Origin: Wenzhouxiangella sp042310355
Lineage (GTDB): Bacteria; Pseudomonadota; Gammaproteobacteria; Xanthomonadales; Wenzhouxiangellaceae
NCBI RefSeq assembly: GCF_042310355.1
Contig: NZ_JBHJMR010000001.1
Location: 248,001 to 312,000, forward strand
DNA length: 64,000 bases
Direction of reading: 5' to 3'
Shown: one piece after another, positions 16,187 to 24,743 of the stretch
Numbering within the stretch: the stretch's first letter is position 1
Layout of the letters: each line of letters starts with the position of its first letter
Program-made: the position numbers and the translations under genes
The notes under the pieces: generated by a model
Told to the model about the DNA's origin: nothing
The model's database searches: none
What the model saw: only the letters and a program-made list of their open reading frames with translations

Positions 16187-18556
16187 TCAGTTCCTCAACG
16201 GCTTTCCGGTCTTGAGCATGTGGGCCACGCGTTCCTGGGTCTTTTCCATCGCGGCCAGCTCGAGGAAGTGCTCGCGCTCAAGGCGGTGAATCCATTCCTC
16301 GTCGACCTTCGAGCCGCGGTCGATTTCGCCGCCGCACAGCACCGTGGCGATGCGCGAGCCGATCTCGTAGTCGTGCTCGGAGATGAAGTGGCCTTCGAGC
16401 ATGTTGGCCAGCAGCATCTTGAGCGTGGCGATGCCGACGTCGCCGGCGGCCGGGAACTTGCGGCCGGCCAGCGGCGGACGGAAACCGGCCGCAGCCATGG
16501 CGCGCACCTCGTGGTGGGCGGCATGCAGCAGTTCGTGTTCGTGCAGCACGATGCGGTCGTGCTCGCGCAGGTAGCCCATTTCCTTCGCTTCCATGGCCGA
16601 GCCGGCAACCTGGCCCATGGCGATTTGCTTGTAGCGTTTTTCGAGCAGCGGGTAGCTGTCGCCGGCCTTGACGTCGTCGATGATCTGCATCGCCAGGGTG
16701 CCCAGCCCGCCGCCGGCCGGCAGCAGGCCGACGCCGGCCTCGACCAGGCCCATATAGCTCTCCAGGTGCGCCACGCGAACGGCGGTGTGCATGGCCAGCT
16801 CCAGGCCGCCGCCCAGGGCCAGGCCGCGTACGGCGGCGACGGTCGGTACCGACGCATAGCGCAGGCGCAGGTTGGCGGCCTGGAAGCCGCCGACCAGGTC
16901 GCGCACGCTTTCGAAATCGCCCTTCTGGATGGCTTCGGCGGCGGCCTTGAGGTTGGCGCCGGCCGAGAACGGGCCGGCGGGCTGCCAGATCACCAGGCCC
17001 TCGAAATCCGATTCGGCCCGGTCCACGGCCGCGTTGAGCCCCTCGACAACGCCGATGTCGATAACCGCCATCTTGCTCTTGAGGCTGGCGATGAGCACGT
17101 CGTCGTGCAGGGTCCACAGGCGGATCGAGTCGGTCTCGTACACGGTCGTGCCGGAGTCGGTCTTCTCGCCCAGCAGGCGCACCGGCTGGTACTGGCGCTG
17201 GAATACCGGCAGGTCGGGGCGCGGCAGGTAGCGCGCCTGGTCGGCCGCCCAGGATCCCTCCGCCGCGTGCGCGGCTTCGATCTGCCGGACCCATTCGGGC
17301 AGACCGGCTTCGACGCCGGTCTTGCGGTTGCCGATGTCGGCCTCGATCAGCTCGGCCATCTTCTTCCAGCCGGCCGACTGCCAGATTTCGAACGGGCCGA
17401 CTTTCCAGCCGTAGCCCCAGCGGATAGCCAGATCGACTTCGCGCGCGCTGTCGGCAATCTCGGCCAGGTGGTAGGCGCAGTAGTGGAAGAGGTCCCGGTG
17501 AATCGACCACAGGAACTCGGTGTGCGCGTTGTCGCACTTGGCCAGTTCGGCCAGCTTTTCACCCGGGTCCTTGATCGCCAGGATCTTCTTGACCTCGTCG
17601 GGCAGGCCGTAGTCGGTGTCGCGGTAGTCGCCGGACTTCGGATCGAGGACGCGGATGGTCTTGCCTTCCTTGCGAAAGACGCCCGCGCCGGCCTTCTGGC
17701 CGAGGGCGCCGGCTTCGATCAGTTTCTGCAGCCACTCGGGCTGCTCGAACCAGGCGTGCCAGGGATCGTCCTCGAGCTGGGCCTTCATGGTGTTGATGAC
17801 GTTGCCCATCGTATCGAGCCCGACGACATCGGCCAGTCGGAAGGTCGCGCTCTTGGGCCGCCCGATTGCAGGGCCGGTCATCGCGTCGACCGTGTCGAAG
17901 CCCAGGTCCAGGCGATCGGCGTGGTGCATCACCGACAGCATGGTGAACATGCCGACGCGGTTGGCGATGAAGTTGGCCGTGTCGCGACAGCGCACGACGC
18001 CCTTGCCCAGGTTCCGGGTGAGGAAGTCCTCGAGCAGGTCCATGACCTTGTCGTCCGTGCCGGCATGCGGAATCAGTTCGACCAGGTGCATGTAGCGCGG
18101 CGGATTGAAGAAGTGCACGCCGCAGAAACGGCCGCGCAGCTTCTCGGGCAGTTCCTTCGACAGTTCGGTGATGGAAAGTCCCGAGGTGTTGGACGCGAAG
18201 ATTGCGCCGTCGCGCACGTGCGGAGCCAGTTTGCCGTAGAGGTCGCGCTTGATGTCCATGCGCTCGGCAACGGCCTCGATGATGAAGTCGCATTCGGCCA
18301 GCTTGTCGAGGTCATCGGCAAAGTTCAGCGGGCGGATGAACTCGACCAGGTCCTTGCTGCCCAGCGGCGCGGGCTTGAGCTTGAGCAGACCCTGGCGACC
18401 CTGCTCGGCCAGCTTGTTGCGGTCTCCGTCGTCGGAGGGCAGGTCGTAGAGATCGACCGGAATGCCGGCGGCGGTCAGGTGAGCGGCGATCTGGGCGCCC
18501 ATCACACCCGCACCCAGTACCGCAGCACGTCGTACCTGGAGCTTGTGATCTGTCAT
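16187..18556 (-). CDS. fadB: Bifunctional 3-hydroxyacyl-CoA dehydrogenase / enoyl-CoA hydratase FadB
   Basis: The 789-residue protein has the dehydrogenase half first: NAD Rossmann motif VLGAGVMGAQIAAHL near residue 15, and HFFNPPRYMHLVELI. The crotonase/hydratase half is C-terminal, with the acyl-CoA oxyanion segment SAGANLKAAAE and ALGGGLELAMHTAVRVAH...GLVEAGVGLLPAGGG. This order is that of FadN-type enzymes and is the reverse of E. coli FadB. It hydrates enoyl-CoA and oxidises the 3-hydroxyacyl-CoA in beta-oxidation. It is co-oriented between fadE and fadA, and the gaps on both sides contain tandem-motif inverted repeats. Confidence 0.94.
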   Translation of the reverse strand: MTDHKLQVRRAAVLGAGVMGAQIAAHLTAAGIPVDLYDLPSDDGDRNKLAEQGRQGLLKLKPAPLGSKDLVEFIRPLNFADDLDKLAECDFIIEAVAERMDIKRDLYGKLAPHVRDGAIFASNTSGLSITELSKELPEKLRGRFCGVHFFNPPRYMHLVELIPHAGTDDKVMDLLEDFLTRNLGKGVVRCRDTANFIANRVGMFTMLSVMHHADRLDLGFDTVDAMTGPAIGRPKSATFRLADVVGLDTMGNVINTMKAQLEDDPWHAWFEQPEWLQKLIEAGALGQKAGAGVFRKEGKTIRVLDPKSGDYRDTDYGLPDEVKKILAIKDPGEKLAELAKCDNAHTEFLWSIHRDLFHYCAYHLAEIADSAREVDLAIRWGYGWKVGPFEIWQSAGWKKMAELIEADIGNRKTGVEAGLPEWVRQIEAAHAAEGSWAADQARYLPRPDLPVFQRQYQPVRLLGEKTDSGTTVYETDSIRLWTLHDDVLIASLKSKMAVIDIGVVEGLNAAVDRAESDFEGLVIWQPAGPFSAGANLKAAAEAIQKGDFESVRDLVGGFQAANLRLRYASVPTVAAVRGLALGGGLELAMHTAVRVAHLESYMGLVEAGVGLLPAGGGLGTLAMQIIDDVKAGDSYPLLEKRYKQIAMGQVAGSAMEAKEMGYLREHDRIVLHEHELLHAAHHEVRAMAAAGFRPPLAGRKFPAAGDVGIATLKMLLANMLEGHFISEHDYEIGSRIATVLCGGEIDRGSKVDEEWIHRLEREHFLELAAMEKTQERVAHMLKTGKPLRN

Positions 18557-18597
18557 TTGATTTCCTTCAATTCACTCGTTGCTGTTCAATACATGCT

Positions 18598-18672
18598 GGA
18601 ACCACTGAACTCACCGAAGGCACCGAAATTGGGAGAAATTATTCGGTGTGTTTCGGTGTCTTCGGTGGTTTC
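18598..18672. repeat. Inverted repeat of tandem CACCGAANN nonamers (fadE/fadB gap)
   Basis: The left arm (18598-18630) contains GAACCACTGAACTCACCGAA and a further CACCGAAA. The right arm (18640-18672) is the inverted copy ending TCTTCGGTGGTTTCC, with only about 9 bases between arms. It belongs to the same sequence family as the elements at 51971-52118 and 60875-60970. Confidence 0.88.
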
Positions 18673-18687
18673 CTCTCGGTTCATCAC

Positions 18688-21126
18688 CTAACTGGCCTTG
18701 GCCATTGGTGGTTTCATTGCCTGTTGGCCGCCGATCTCTTCGGGCGTGAACTCGTCGACGGCGATGACTTTCGCCGTCAGTTCCTGCGCGCGCTTGAGAT
18801 CCGTGCCCTGTTCCTCGGTGATCACGCCGGCGGAGACGGCCTTGGCGACCACCTTGTCGACGTTGACCGGGCTGGGTACGACCTTGAGCGCGTTGCGTAC
18901 CGCCATCTCCGCGGGTGCGGCCTTGAGGACCGCCGCAAATGCCTGGCCGACCAGCCCCGTGCCGTCGTCGGCCTTCGACTGGTAGGCGCCGGCGATCAGG
19001 CGGTCACGGCTGGGCGAGTCTTCCATCATCAGGCGGGCCATGCGATGGGTGGTGCGATCGTCGACCGGATGGTGCCGGCGGCCCCAGGGGAAGAGCAGGG
19101 GACGCAGGATGCCGCCCAGGCCACCGACCGGGAAGTTCTGCAGCACCCCAAAGAGGGCGTCCTCGGCCTGGTGCAGGCTGTCGGCCACGGCCCACTCGAG
19201 AATCGGCAGGTCTTCCTCGGGCCGGCCGTCGTCCTCGAACCGGCGCAGCGCGGTCGAGGCCATGTACAGGTGAGCCAGTGCATCGGCCAGGCGGCCGGAG
19301 AGTTTTTCCTTGAACTTGAACTTGCCGCCGAGGATCAGCAGGCACAGGTCGGCCGTCAGGGTGAAGGCCGCGCTCAGCCGATTGATCCTGCGGTAGTGCC
19401 TGGCGGTCGGTCCGGACACGGGCGAGCGGCTGAGCAGGCCGCCCGTCAGGCCCAGCAGGGGCGCGCGCACGAAGTTCGAGATCACGAAGCCGATATGACC
19501 GAACAGGGCGCTGTCAAAGGCCCTGGCGTCGTCGTCGGCGGCCGACTCCATTTCCTTGAGCAGCCAGGGGTGGCAGCGGATCGCGCCCTGGCCGAAGACG
19601 ATCATGGATCGCGTCAGGATATTGGCGCCCTCGACGGTGATCGCGACCGGGATCGACTGCCAGGGAATCGACAGGTAATTGTTGGGGCCCTCGACCACGC
19701 CCTTGCCGCCGTGCACGTCCATGGCGTCGTTGAGCACGCGGCGGTTGGCTTCGGTCAGGTAGGCTTTGAGGATGGCCGACAGCACCACCGGCTTCTCGCC
19801 GTGGTCGAGCGCGCTGAGCGTGAGCTTGTGCGCGGCTTCCATGCGGTAGGTCTCGCCGGCGATGCGCGCCAGCGGTTCCTCGATGCCCTCGAAGTGGCCG
19901 ATGGGCTGCTTGAACTGGTAGCGCACCCGGGCGTAGGCCCCGGTGGTCATGCTGGTGAGCTTGCCGTTGGCCACGCTCTGGGCGGGCAGCGAAATGGCGC
20001 GCCCGGCCGCCAGGCAGTGCATCAGCATGCGCCAGCCCTGGCCGACGCGCTCCTGGCCGCCGATCACCCATTCCATCGGGATGAATACGTCCTTGCCGCG
20101 GGTCGGACCGTTGAGAAACACGCTGCCGCCGGGGAGATGGCGGTCGCCGATCTCGACCCCCGGCGTTTCGGTCGGGATCAGGGCGCAGGTGATGCCCAGG
20201 TTCTTCCGGTCGCCCAGCAGGCCGTCGGGATCCTTCGCCTTGAAGGCCAGGCCGAGCACGGTCGCCACCGGCGCCAGGGTGATGTAGCGCTTGTCCCAGC
20301 TGACCCGGAGGCCGAGCACTTCCTCGCCCTTATAGCTGCCCTTGCAGACGATGCCTTCGTCGGGCATGGAGGCGGCGTCGGAGCCGGCCAGCGGCGAGGT
20401 CAGCGCGAAGCAGGGAATGTCCTCGCCGCGGGCCAGGCGGGGCAGGTAGTGGTTCTTCTGCTCGTCGGTGCCGAAGTGCATCAACAGTTCACCCGGGCCG
20501 AGCGAGTTGGGCACCATCACGGAAACGGCCGCCGAGAGGCTGCGCGAAGCGATCTTGGTGACCACCGCGCCATTGCCCTGCGAGGAAAAGCCCAGGCCGC
20601 CGTACTCCTTCGGGATGATCATGCTCAGGAACCGCTTCTCGCGGATGTACTGCCAGGCCTCGATCGGCAGGTCCTTCAGGTCGGTGTTGATCTCCCACTC
20701 GTCGAGCATGGCGCACAGGGTCTCGACTTCCTGGTCGATAAAGCCCTGCTCCTCGGCCGAAAGCGCCGGCTTGTCGATGCCGAACAGCTTCTTCCAGCGC
20801 GGCCGCCCGGAAAACAGTTCGGCGTCCCACCAGACCGAGCCGGCGTCGAGCGCCTCGCGCTCGGTATCGGACAGCGGTGGCAGTACCGACTTGAACCACC
20901 CGAACAGGCGGTCGGAGACCAGCAGGCGTCGCAGCGGTCGGATGGCCACGACGGCAAGCGCCACGGCGGTGATCGCGTACAGGGTGATCACCGGCCAGGC
21001 GGCCGCTTGCGAGATCGTGCCGATCAGGGCAGTGACGGCCAGCAACGCCGCCAGCCAGGACGGGGCACGGAACCAGGCCAGCGCGAGCAGGCCGGCGATG
21101 AGTGTGATGATCAACAGCCAGGTCAT
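18688..21126 (-). CDS. fadE: Acyl-CoA dehydrogenase FadE
   Basis: At 812 residues this matches the long membrane-associated FadE type. N-terminal hydrophobic helices (about residues 1-65) precede the dehydrogenase core, with IIPKEYGGLGFSSQGNGAVV, CFALTSPLAGSDAASMPDEG (FAD/substrate region) and DVHGGKGVVEGPNNYL. It introduces the trans-2 double bond in the first step of beta-oxidation. Its ATG overlaps the stop of the TetR regulator gene (ATGA), so regulator and enzyme are translationally coupled. Confidence 0.95.
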   Translation of the reverse strand: MTWLLIITLIAGLLALAWFRAPSWLAALLAVTALIGTISQAAAWPVITLYAITAVALAVVAIRPLRRLLVSDRLFGWFKSVLPPLSDTEREALDAGSVWWDAELFSGRPRWKKLFGIDKPALSAEEQGFIDQEVETLCAMLDEWEINTDLKDLPIEAWQYIREKRFLSMIIPKEYGGLGFSSQGNGAVVTKIASRSLSAAVSVMVPNSLGPGELLMHFGTDEQKNHYLPRLARGEDIPCFALTSPLAGSDAASMPDEGIVCKGSYKGEEVLGLRVSWDKRYITLAPVATVLGLAFKAKDPDGLLGDRKNLGITCALIPTETPGVEIGDRHLPGGSVFLNGPTRGKDVFIPMEWVIGGQERVGQGWRMLMHCLAAGRAISLPAQSVANGKLTSMTTGAYARVRYQFKQPIGHFEGIEEPLARIAGETYRMEAAHKLTLSALDHGEKPVVLSAILKAYLTEANRRVLNDAMDVHGGKGVVEGPNNYLSIPWQSIPVAITVEGANILTRSMIVFGQGAIRCHPWLLKEMESAADDDARAFDSALFGHIGFVISNFVRAPLLGLTGGLLSRSPVSGPTARHYRRINRLSAAFTLTADLCLLILGGKFKFKEKLSGRLADALAHLYMASTALRRFEDDGRPEEDLPILEWAVADSLHQAEDALFGVLQNFPVGGLGGILRPLLFPWGRRHHPVDDRTTHRMARLMMEDSPSRDRLIAGAYQSKADDGTGLVGQAFAAVLKAAPAEMAVRNALKVVPSPVNVDKVVAKAVSAGVITEEQGTDLKRAQELTAKVIAVDEFTPEEIGGQQAMKPPMAKAS

Positions 21127-21761
21127 GATGTTGCCTCCAGAGTGCGACGGGCACTTTCAGGGATACGGTTATCGAGACTGCCGCGCAGGCCGGCGGCAGC
21201 GAACTGCACCAGCTCGGCGGCGATGATGCGGGTGTCCTTCAGGGCCGATTCGGCCATGGTCAGTGTCAAGGCGCCGACAATGAAATCGAGCTGGTGCCGC
21301 AGCCGGGTGGCATCGGCCCGGGGCAGGGCGGCCGATACGGCGTCGGCAAAACGGCGCATTACGTGGGCGTACTCGTGCCGCATGGCTTCATGCAGCGCAT
21401 TGTCGCGGTCGGCAAAGGCGCGCAGGAGCAGTTGCATGAAGCGCTGGCCCTCGGCGTCGCCGCCGCGCGTGAATTCCAGCGCCGGCACCACGAAGGCGTC
21501 GAGCACTGCCTCGAGGTCAGGGGCCTGATCGTCGTCCTCGATGGCGTCCAGGCGCTCGAGCCGGGCGGCGTTGAGCGCGTCGAGACGTCGGCGAAATATG
21601 GCGCGAATCAGTTCCTGCTTGGACCCGAAATAGTAGTTGACCGCCGCCAGATTGGCCTCGGCGGCCCGGGTGATCTGTCGGAGCGTGGTCAGGTGAAAAC
21701 CCTGTTCGGCGAACAGGCGCTCGGCGGCGTCGAGGATGCGGTCTCGGGTCGAAACAGACAA
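21123..21761 (-). CDS. psrA: PsrA-like TetR-family repressor of the fad operon
   Basis: The N-terminal helix-turn-helix reads RDRILDAAERLFAEQGFHLTTLRQITRAAEANLAAVNYYFGSKQELI, strikingly close to PsrA of Pseudomonas (NLAAVNYHFGSK). PsrA senses long-chain fatty acids and represses beta-oxidation genes. No ATG is available near the N-terminus. TTG at 21761 gives 212 residues and leaves the operator free; TTG at 21779 would add MNRAFQ but lies inside the operator. It is the first gene of the psrA-fadE-fadB-fadA run and is probably autoregulated. Confidence 0.82.
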   Translation of the reverse strand: MSVSTRDRILDAAERLFAEQGFHLTTLRQITRAAEANLAAVNYYFGSKQELIRAIFRRRLDALNAARLERLDAIEDDDQAPDLEAVLDAFVVPALEFTRGGDAEGQRFMQLLLRAFADRDNALHEAMRHEYAHVMRRFADAVSAALPRADATRLRHQLDFIVGALTLTMAESALKDTRIIAAELVQFAAAGLRGSLDNRIPESARRTLEATS

Positions 21762-21776
21762 TTGAAACGCTCGATT

Positions 21777-21790
21777 CAAACAGCTGTTTC
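21777..21790. promoter_or_regulatory. PsrA-type operator
   Basis: CAAAC-AGCT-GTTTC fits the reported PsrA consensus (G/C)AAAC-N2-4-GTTT(G/C); the core AAACAGCTGTTT is a perfect palindrome. It lies just upstream of the regulator's coding region. The flanks (GATTCAAACAGCTGTTTCAAT) extend the partial symmetry. Confidence 0.7.
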
Positions 21791-21830
21791 AATCCTACGC
21801 TCCCGGTGCGCATTGTTCAAGCTTTGAGAA

Positions 21831-22068
21831 GCAAAATCCTTGAAACGCAAAGACGCAAAGACGCGAAGAAAAAGGAAGGGGTATGTTCCAGTCGGGGGAG
21901 CTGGCGCGGCATGGTGATGCAGTCGCTCGGAACGAATCACCCGGGTTGCAGAGCTGCGGCAAGCCTTGCCAGGGGCTGCTTGGGGTTGATTCGGCCTGAT
22001 TCATCCATTCCTGAAGATCTTTTCCATTCTTGGCGTCTTTGCGTCTTTGCGTTTCCAAAGGTTTTGAT
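21831..22068. repeat. Long-spaced inverted repeat of tandem ACGCAAAG octamers
   Basis: The left arm (21831-21877) carries three tandem ACGC(A/G)AAG units within AAATCCTTGAAACGCAAAG... . The right arm (about 22019-22068) is the inverted copy containing GTCTTTGCGTCTTTGCGTTT. The spacer of about 140 bases has no gene I can support. This element occupies nearly all of the 307-base gap between the regulator and the pseudopilin gene. Confidence 0.85.
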
Positions 22069-22086
22069 GATGACCCCCCAGCGTCC

Positions 22087-22617
22087 TCAACCGCCACCAC
22101 ACTCGGCCGGGTCGACATCGCGGGTGGCGCGCACGCGGCCGGGGTTGGAGACGATGACGGCGCGGGCGGCTTCGGGATTGCCCGGCGTGCACACGCGGAT
22201 GGTCAGGTTGGTGCCGTAGGCCACACCGCTGCCCTTGAAACGCACCCGTTCGCGTCCACCGGAGTGCATGGTCAGCCGCGGGTTGCCATCGACGACCCGC
22301 AGCACGTCTTCCGGGCGCGCCGGCTGGCCGACCTTGTCCGGATCGAGGTAGACGATCCAGCCGTCTTCCCAGCGATTCCGGCCGGTGCAGCTGAGGCCGT
22401 CGCTGCTGGGGCAGGCGGCCACTAGCGTGTTGTGACTGATGGCCTGGCCGCGGGCGAACTGCAGGTGCGCGACCAGGTGGTTGGCCGAGGCCGTCAGGCG
22501 CTGTTGTTCGACGAAACGGCCGAGCGCCGGGACAGCGACCGTGAGAATGACCGCCAGTACGGCGACCACGAGCGCCATTTCGACAAGCGTGAAACCGCGT
22601 TCTTTCCGATCCGACAT
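22087..22617 (-). CDS. Type IV pseudopilin, GspH/FimT family
   Basis: The class III signal MSDRKERGFTLVEMALVVAVLAVILTVAVPAL has the prepilin peptidase site after Gly8, Phe at +1 and Glu at +5, followed by the hydrophobic helix. The C-terminal domain contains the FimT/GspH segment AISHNTLVAACPSSDG...WEDGWIVYLD. The 176-residue product would be a minor pilin of the type IV pilus or of a type II secretion pseudopilus, in the periplasm. It stands alone here, as FimT genes often do. Confidence 0.9.
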   Translation of the reverse strand: MSDRKERGFTLVEMALVVAVLAVILTVAVPALGRFVEQQRLTASANHLVAHLQFARGQAISHNTLVAACPSSDGLSCTGRNRWEDGWIVYLDPDKVGQPARPEDVLRVVDGNPRLTMHSGGRERVRFKGSGVAYGTNLTIRVCTPGNPEAARAVIVSNPGRVRATRDVDPAECGGG

Positions 22618-22769
22618 GAAACCCTCCTCGCGTTGTGGTGGATGCCGGTGCTCAGCATCCGCCAGAAGCGGTGTGGGAGTCAGTCGCTATTGGTCGGGAA
22701 AAAATGTAGGAAATCGCCGCCCCGTTCTGTGCGACGGCGCTGCTGGAACTGTCGGCAAACGCTTCGGCG

Positions 22770-23468
22770 TCAGTCGTCCTGGCTCGCCGGGAGTCGCTCT
22801 TCCAGTCTGGCCACCCGGTCCTCGAGGGCTTCCAGGCGTGCAACCAGTTCGGACTCCGTCTCGGCGGCGGAGTCCGCTTCGAAACGCCGCTCGCTTGTTG
22901 CGCCGCCGGTTTCCACCGGGCCGCAAAGCAAGTGCATGTAGCGGTCTTCGCGCTGGCCGGACTGCCGGGGCAGGCGTACGACCATGGGTGGTTGTTTCTG
23001 CATCAGGCGTTCGAGCGTAAAAACCACGTCGTCGGCGTCATCGAAGCGGTGGATGCGCTCGGTGCGGGTCAGCAACTCGTTGACGGTCTGCGGGCCGCGC
23101 AGCATCAGCAGGGTGATCAGGGCCAGCTGGGCCTCGGTCAGCTCCAGGCCTTTCTCGGCGGTGTGCCGGTAGCGTTCGGCGCGCGCCGAGAAGTCGTGCC
23201 GCACCAGGCCCTTGCGTTCGAGTTCGCGCAGGGCCTGGCCGACGCGGCCGGGCTCGAGTTTCATGACCGGCTCGCGGCTGCTCTTCTGGTTGCAGGCCGT
23301 GGTGGTGGCGTTGAGCGTGAGCGGATAGGCGTCGGGCGTGGTCGATTCCTTTTCGACCAGGCAGCCGAGCACGCGCGCCTCGACGGCGCTCAGGCGAGTG
23401 CCGTCCTCTTGTTCGTCGGCCGGTTCAGGCGTGCCCTCCGGGCCGTCGTGCTCCGGTCCGTTGCTCAC
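22770..23468 (-). CDS. yceH: YceH family protein (DUF480 / UPF0502)
   Basis: A 232-residue protein with tandem winged-helix-like halves. Typical family wording is RVLGCLVEKESTTPDAYPLTLNATTTACNQKSSREPVMKL, then RVGQALRELERKGLV and TLLMLRGPQTVNELLTRTERIHRF. A C-terminal heptad-like segment (ETESELVARLEALEDRVARLEERL) suggests a short coiled coil. Function is not established. Its GTG start overlaps the aminotransferase stop (GTGA). Confidence 0.9.
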   Translation of the reverse strand: MSNGPEHDGPEGTPEPADEQEDGTRLSAVEARVLGCLVEKESTTPDAYPLTLNATTTACNQKSSREPVMKLEPGRVGQALRELERKGLVRHDFSARAERYRHTAEKGLELTEAQLALITLLMLRGPQTVNELLTRTERIHRFDDADDVVFTLERLMQKQPPMVVRLPRQSGQREDRYMHLLCGPVETGGATSERRFEADSAAETESELVARLEALEDRVARLEERLPASQDD

Positions 23469-24643
23469 AGCGCGTCCCCGATTCGCTCGACGGCCTGCTT
23501 GAGGGTATCCAGGCCGCAGGCGAAGGACAGGCGCAGGTGGCCGACGGTGCCGAAGGCGGTGCCGGGAACCGATGCGACCAGCGCCTTTTCAAGCAGGTGC
23601 TCGGCCAGCTCGATGTCGTCGGACAGGCCCAGCTTCTCGATCGCGCCGCTGAAGTCGGCGAAGGCGTAGAACGCGCCCTCGCCGGGCTCGCAGCTCACGC
23701 CCGGCAGTTCGTTCAGTGCCGGAACCAGCCAGTCGTGGCGTTCCTTGAAGGCCTTGCACATTTCTCCCACGCAGGCCTGGTCGCCGTTGAGCGCGGCAAC
23801 CGCCGCGGCCTGGCTGACCGAGCTGGGGTTGGAGGTGCTCTGGCCCTGGATCTTCTTCATTTCCTTGATGATCTCGGCCGGGCCGGCGGTGTAGCCGATG
23901 CGCCAGCCGGTCATCGCGTAGGCCTTGCTGACGCCGTTGACCACCAGGGTGCGGTCCTGCAGTGCCGGCACGACCTGGGCCAGGGTGGAAAACGGCTCGT
24001 CCGCCCACCAGATGTGTTCGTAGATGTCGTCGGTGCAGACGATGATTTTTGGGTACTCGAGCAGCACTTCGCCGATGGCGGCCAGCTGCTCGCGCGTGTA
24101 GGCGCGGCCGCTCGGGTTGCTCGGCGAATTCAGAACCAGCAGCCGGGTCTGCTCGGTGATCGAGGCCTTGAGCTGGGCCGGCGTGACCAGGTAGTTGTTC
24201 TTGGCCGTGGTGTTGAGCGTCACCGGCGCGCCGCCGGCCAGGCGGGCCATGTCCGGGTAGGAAACCCAGTACGGGGCCGGGATCAGCACTTCGTCGCCCT
24301 CGCCGATCAGCGCCTGCATCAGGTTGTACAGGCTCTGCTTGGCCCCGGTGGAGGCCAGGATCTGGTTCGGCTCGTAGCTCAGTTCGTTGTCGCGCTGGAA
24401 CTTCGAGATCACGGCCTGCTTGAGTTCCGGCGTACCATCGACCGGCGTGTAGCGCGTCTGGCCGGCCTCGATCGCCTCGGCCGCGGCGCGGCGGATGTGC
24501 GCCGGCGTGTCGAAATCGGGCTCGCCCATGCTCAGCGAGATCACGTCCTTGCCGGCAGCCTTGAGCTCGGCGGCCTTGGCCGCCATGGCGATGGTGGCAG
24601 ACGGTTTGACCTGGCTGACGCGCGATGCAAATCGAAATGTCAC
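23465..24643 (-). CDS. aspC: Class I aspartate/prephenate-type aminotransferase
   Basis: GTG at 24643 is chosen because it is preceded by GGGAG at good spacing and gives 392 residues (MTFRFASRVSQVKPSATIAM...), the normal length; the frame open to 24763 adds unrelated sequence. PLP-binding Lys is in VVNGVSKAYAMTGWRIGYTAGP. NSPSNPSGRAYT and the C-terminal RLSFACGLDTLKQAVERI are class Ib aspartate aminotransferase features. It transfers amino groups between aspartate and 2-oxoglutarate. Translationally coupled to yceH and divergent from uvrB. Confidence 0.9.
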   Translation of the reverse strand: MTFRFASRVSQVKPSATIAMAAKAAELKAAGKDVISLSMGEPDFDTPAHIRRAAAEAIEAGQTRYTPVDGTPELKQAVISKFQRDNELSYEPNQILASTGAKQSLYNLMQALIGEGDEVLIPAPYWVSYPDMARLAGGAPVTLNTTAKNNYLVTPAQLKASITEQTRLLVLNSPSNPSGRAYTREQLAAIGEVLLEYPKIIVCTDDIYEHIWWADEPFSTLAQVVPALQDRTLVVNGVSKAYAMTGWRIGYTAGPAEIIKEMKKIQGQSTSNPSSVSQAAAVAALNGDQACVGEMCKAFKERHDWLVPALNELPGVSCEPGEGAFYAFADFSGAIEKLGLSDDIELAEHLLEKALVASVPGTAFGTVGHLRLSFACGLDTLKQAVERIGDAL

Positions 24644-24703
24644 GATACAACTCCCTACTGGATTCGTGTGGTGCGGCCGATCACGGCCGCGAACGAGTGA
24701 ACC

Positions 24704-24711
24704 ATTATAAT
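24704..24711. promoter_or_regulatory. Symmetric -10 element between divergent aspC and uvrB
   Basis: ATTATAAT reads TATAAT on both strands, in the 100-base gap between the divergent aminotransferase and uvrB genes. Each -35 is weak by eye. No LexA box is visible upstream of uvrB. Confidence 0.35.
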
Positions 24712-24743
24712 CGTCATGCAATGGCGAAGAGTGATTCCGGTCA

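Noticed and set aside
16112..21528. Long plus-strand frames opposite fadB and fadE (859 and 960 residues)
   Set aside because: Antisense shadows of recognised enzymes; Val/Gly/Asp/Arg-rich with no domain wording.
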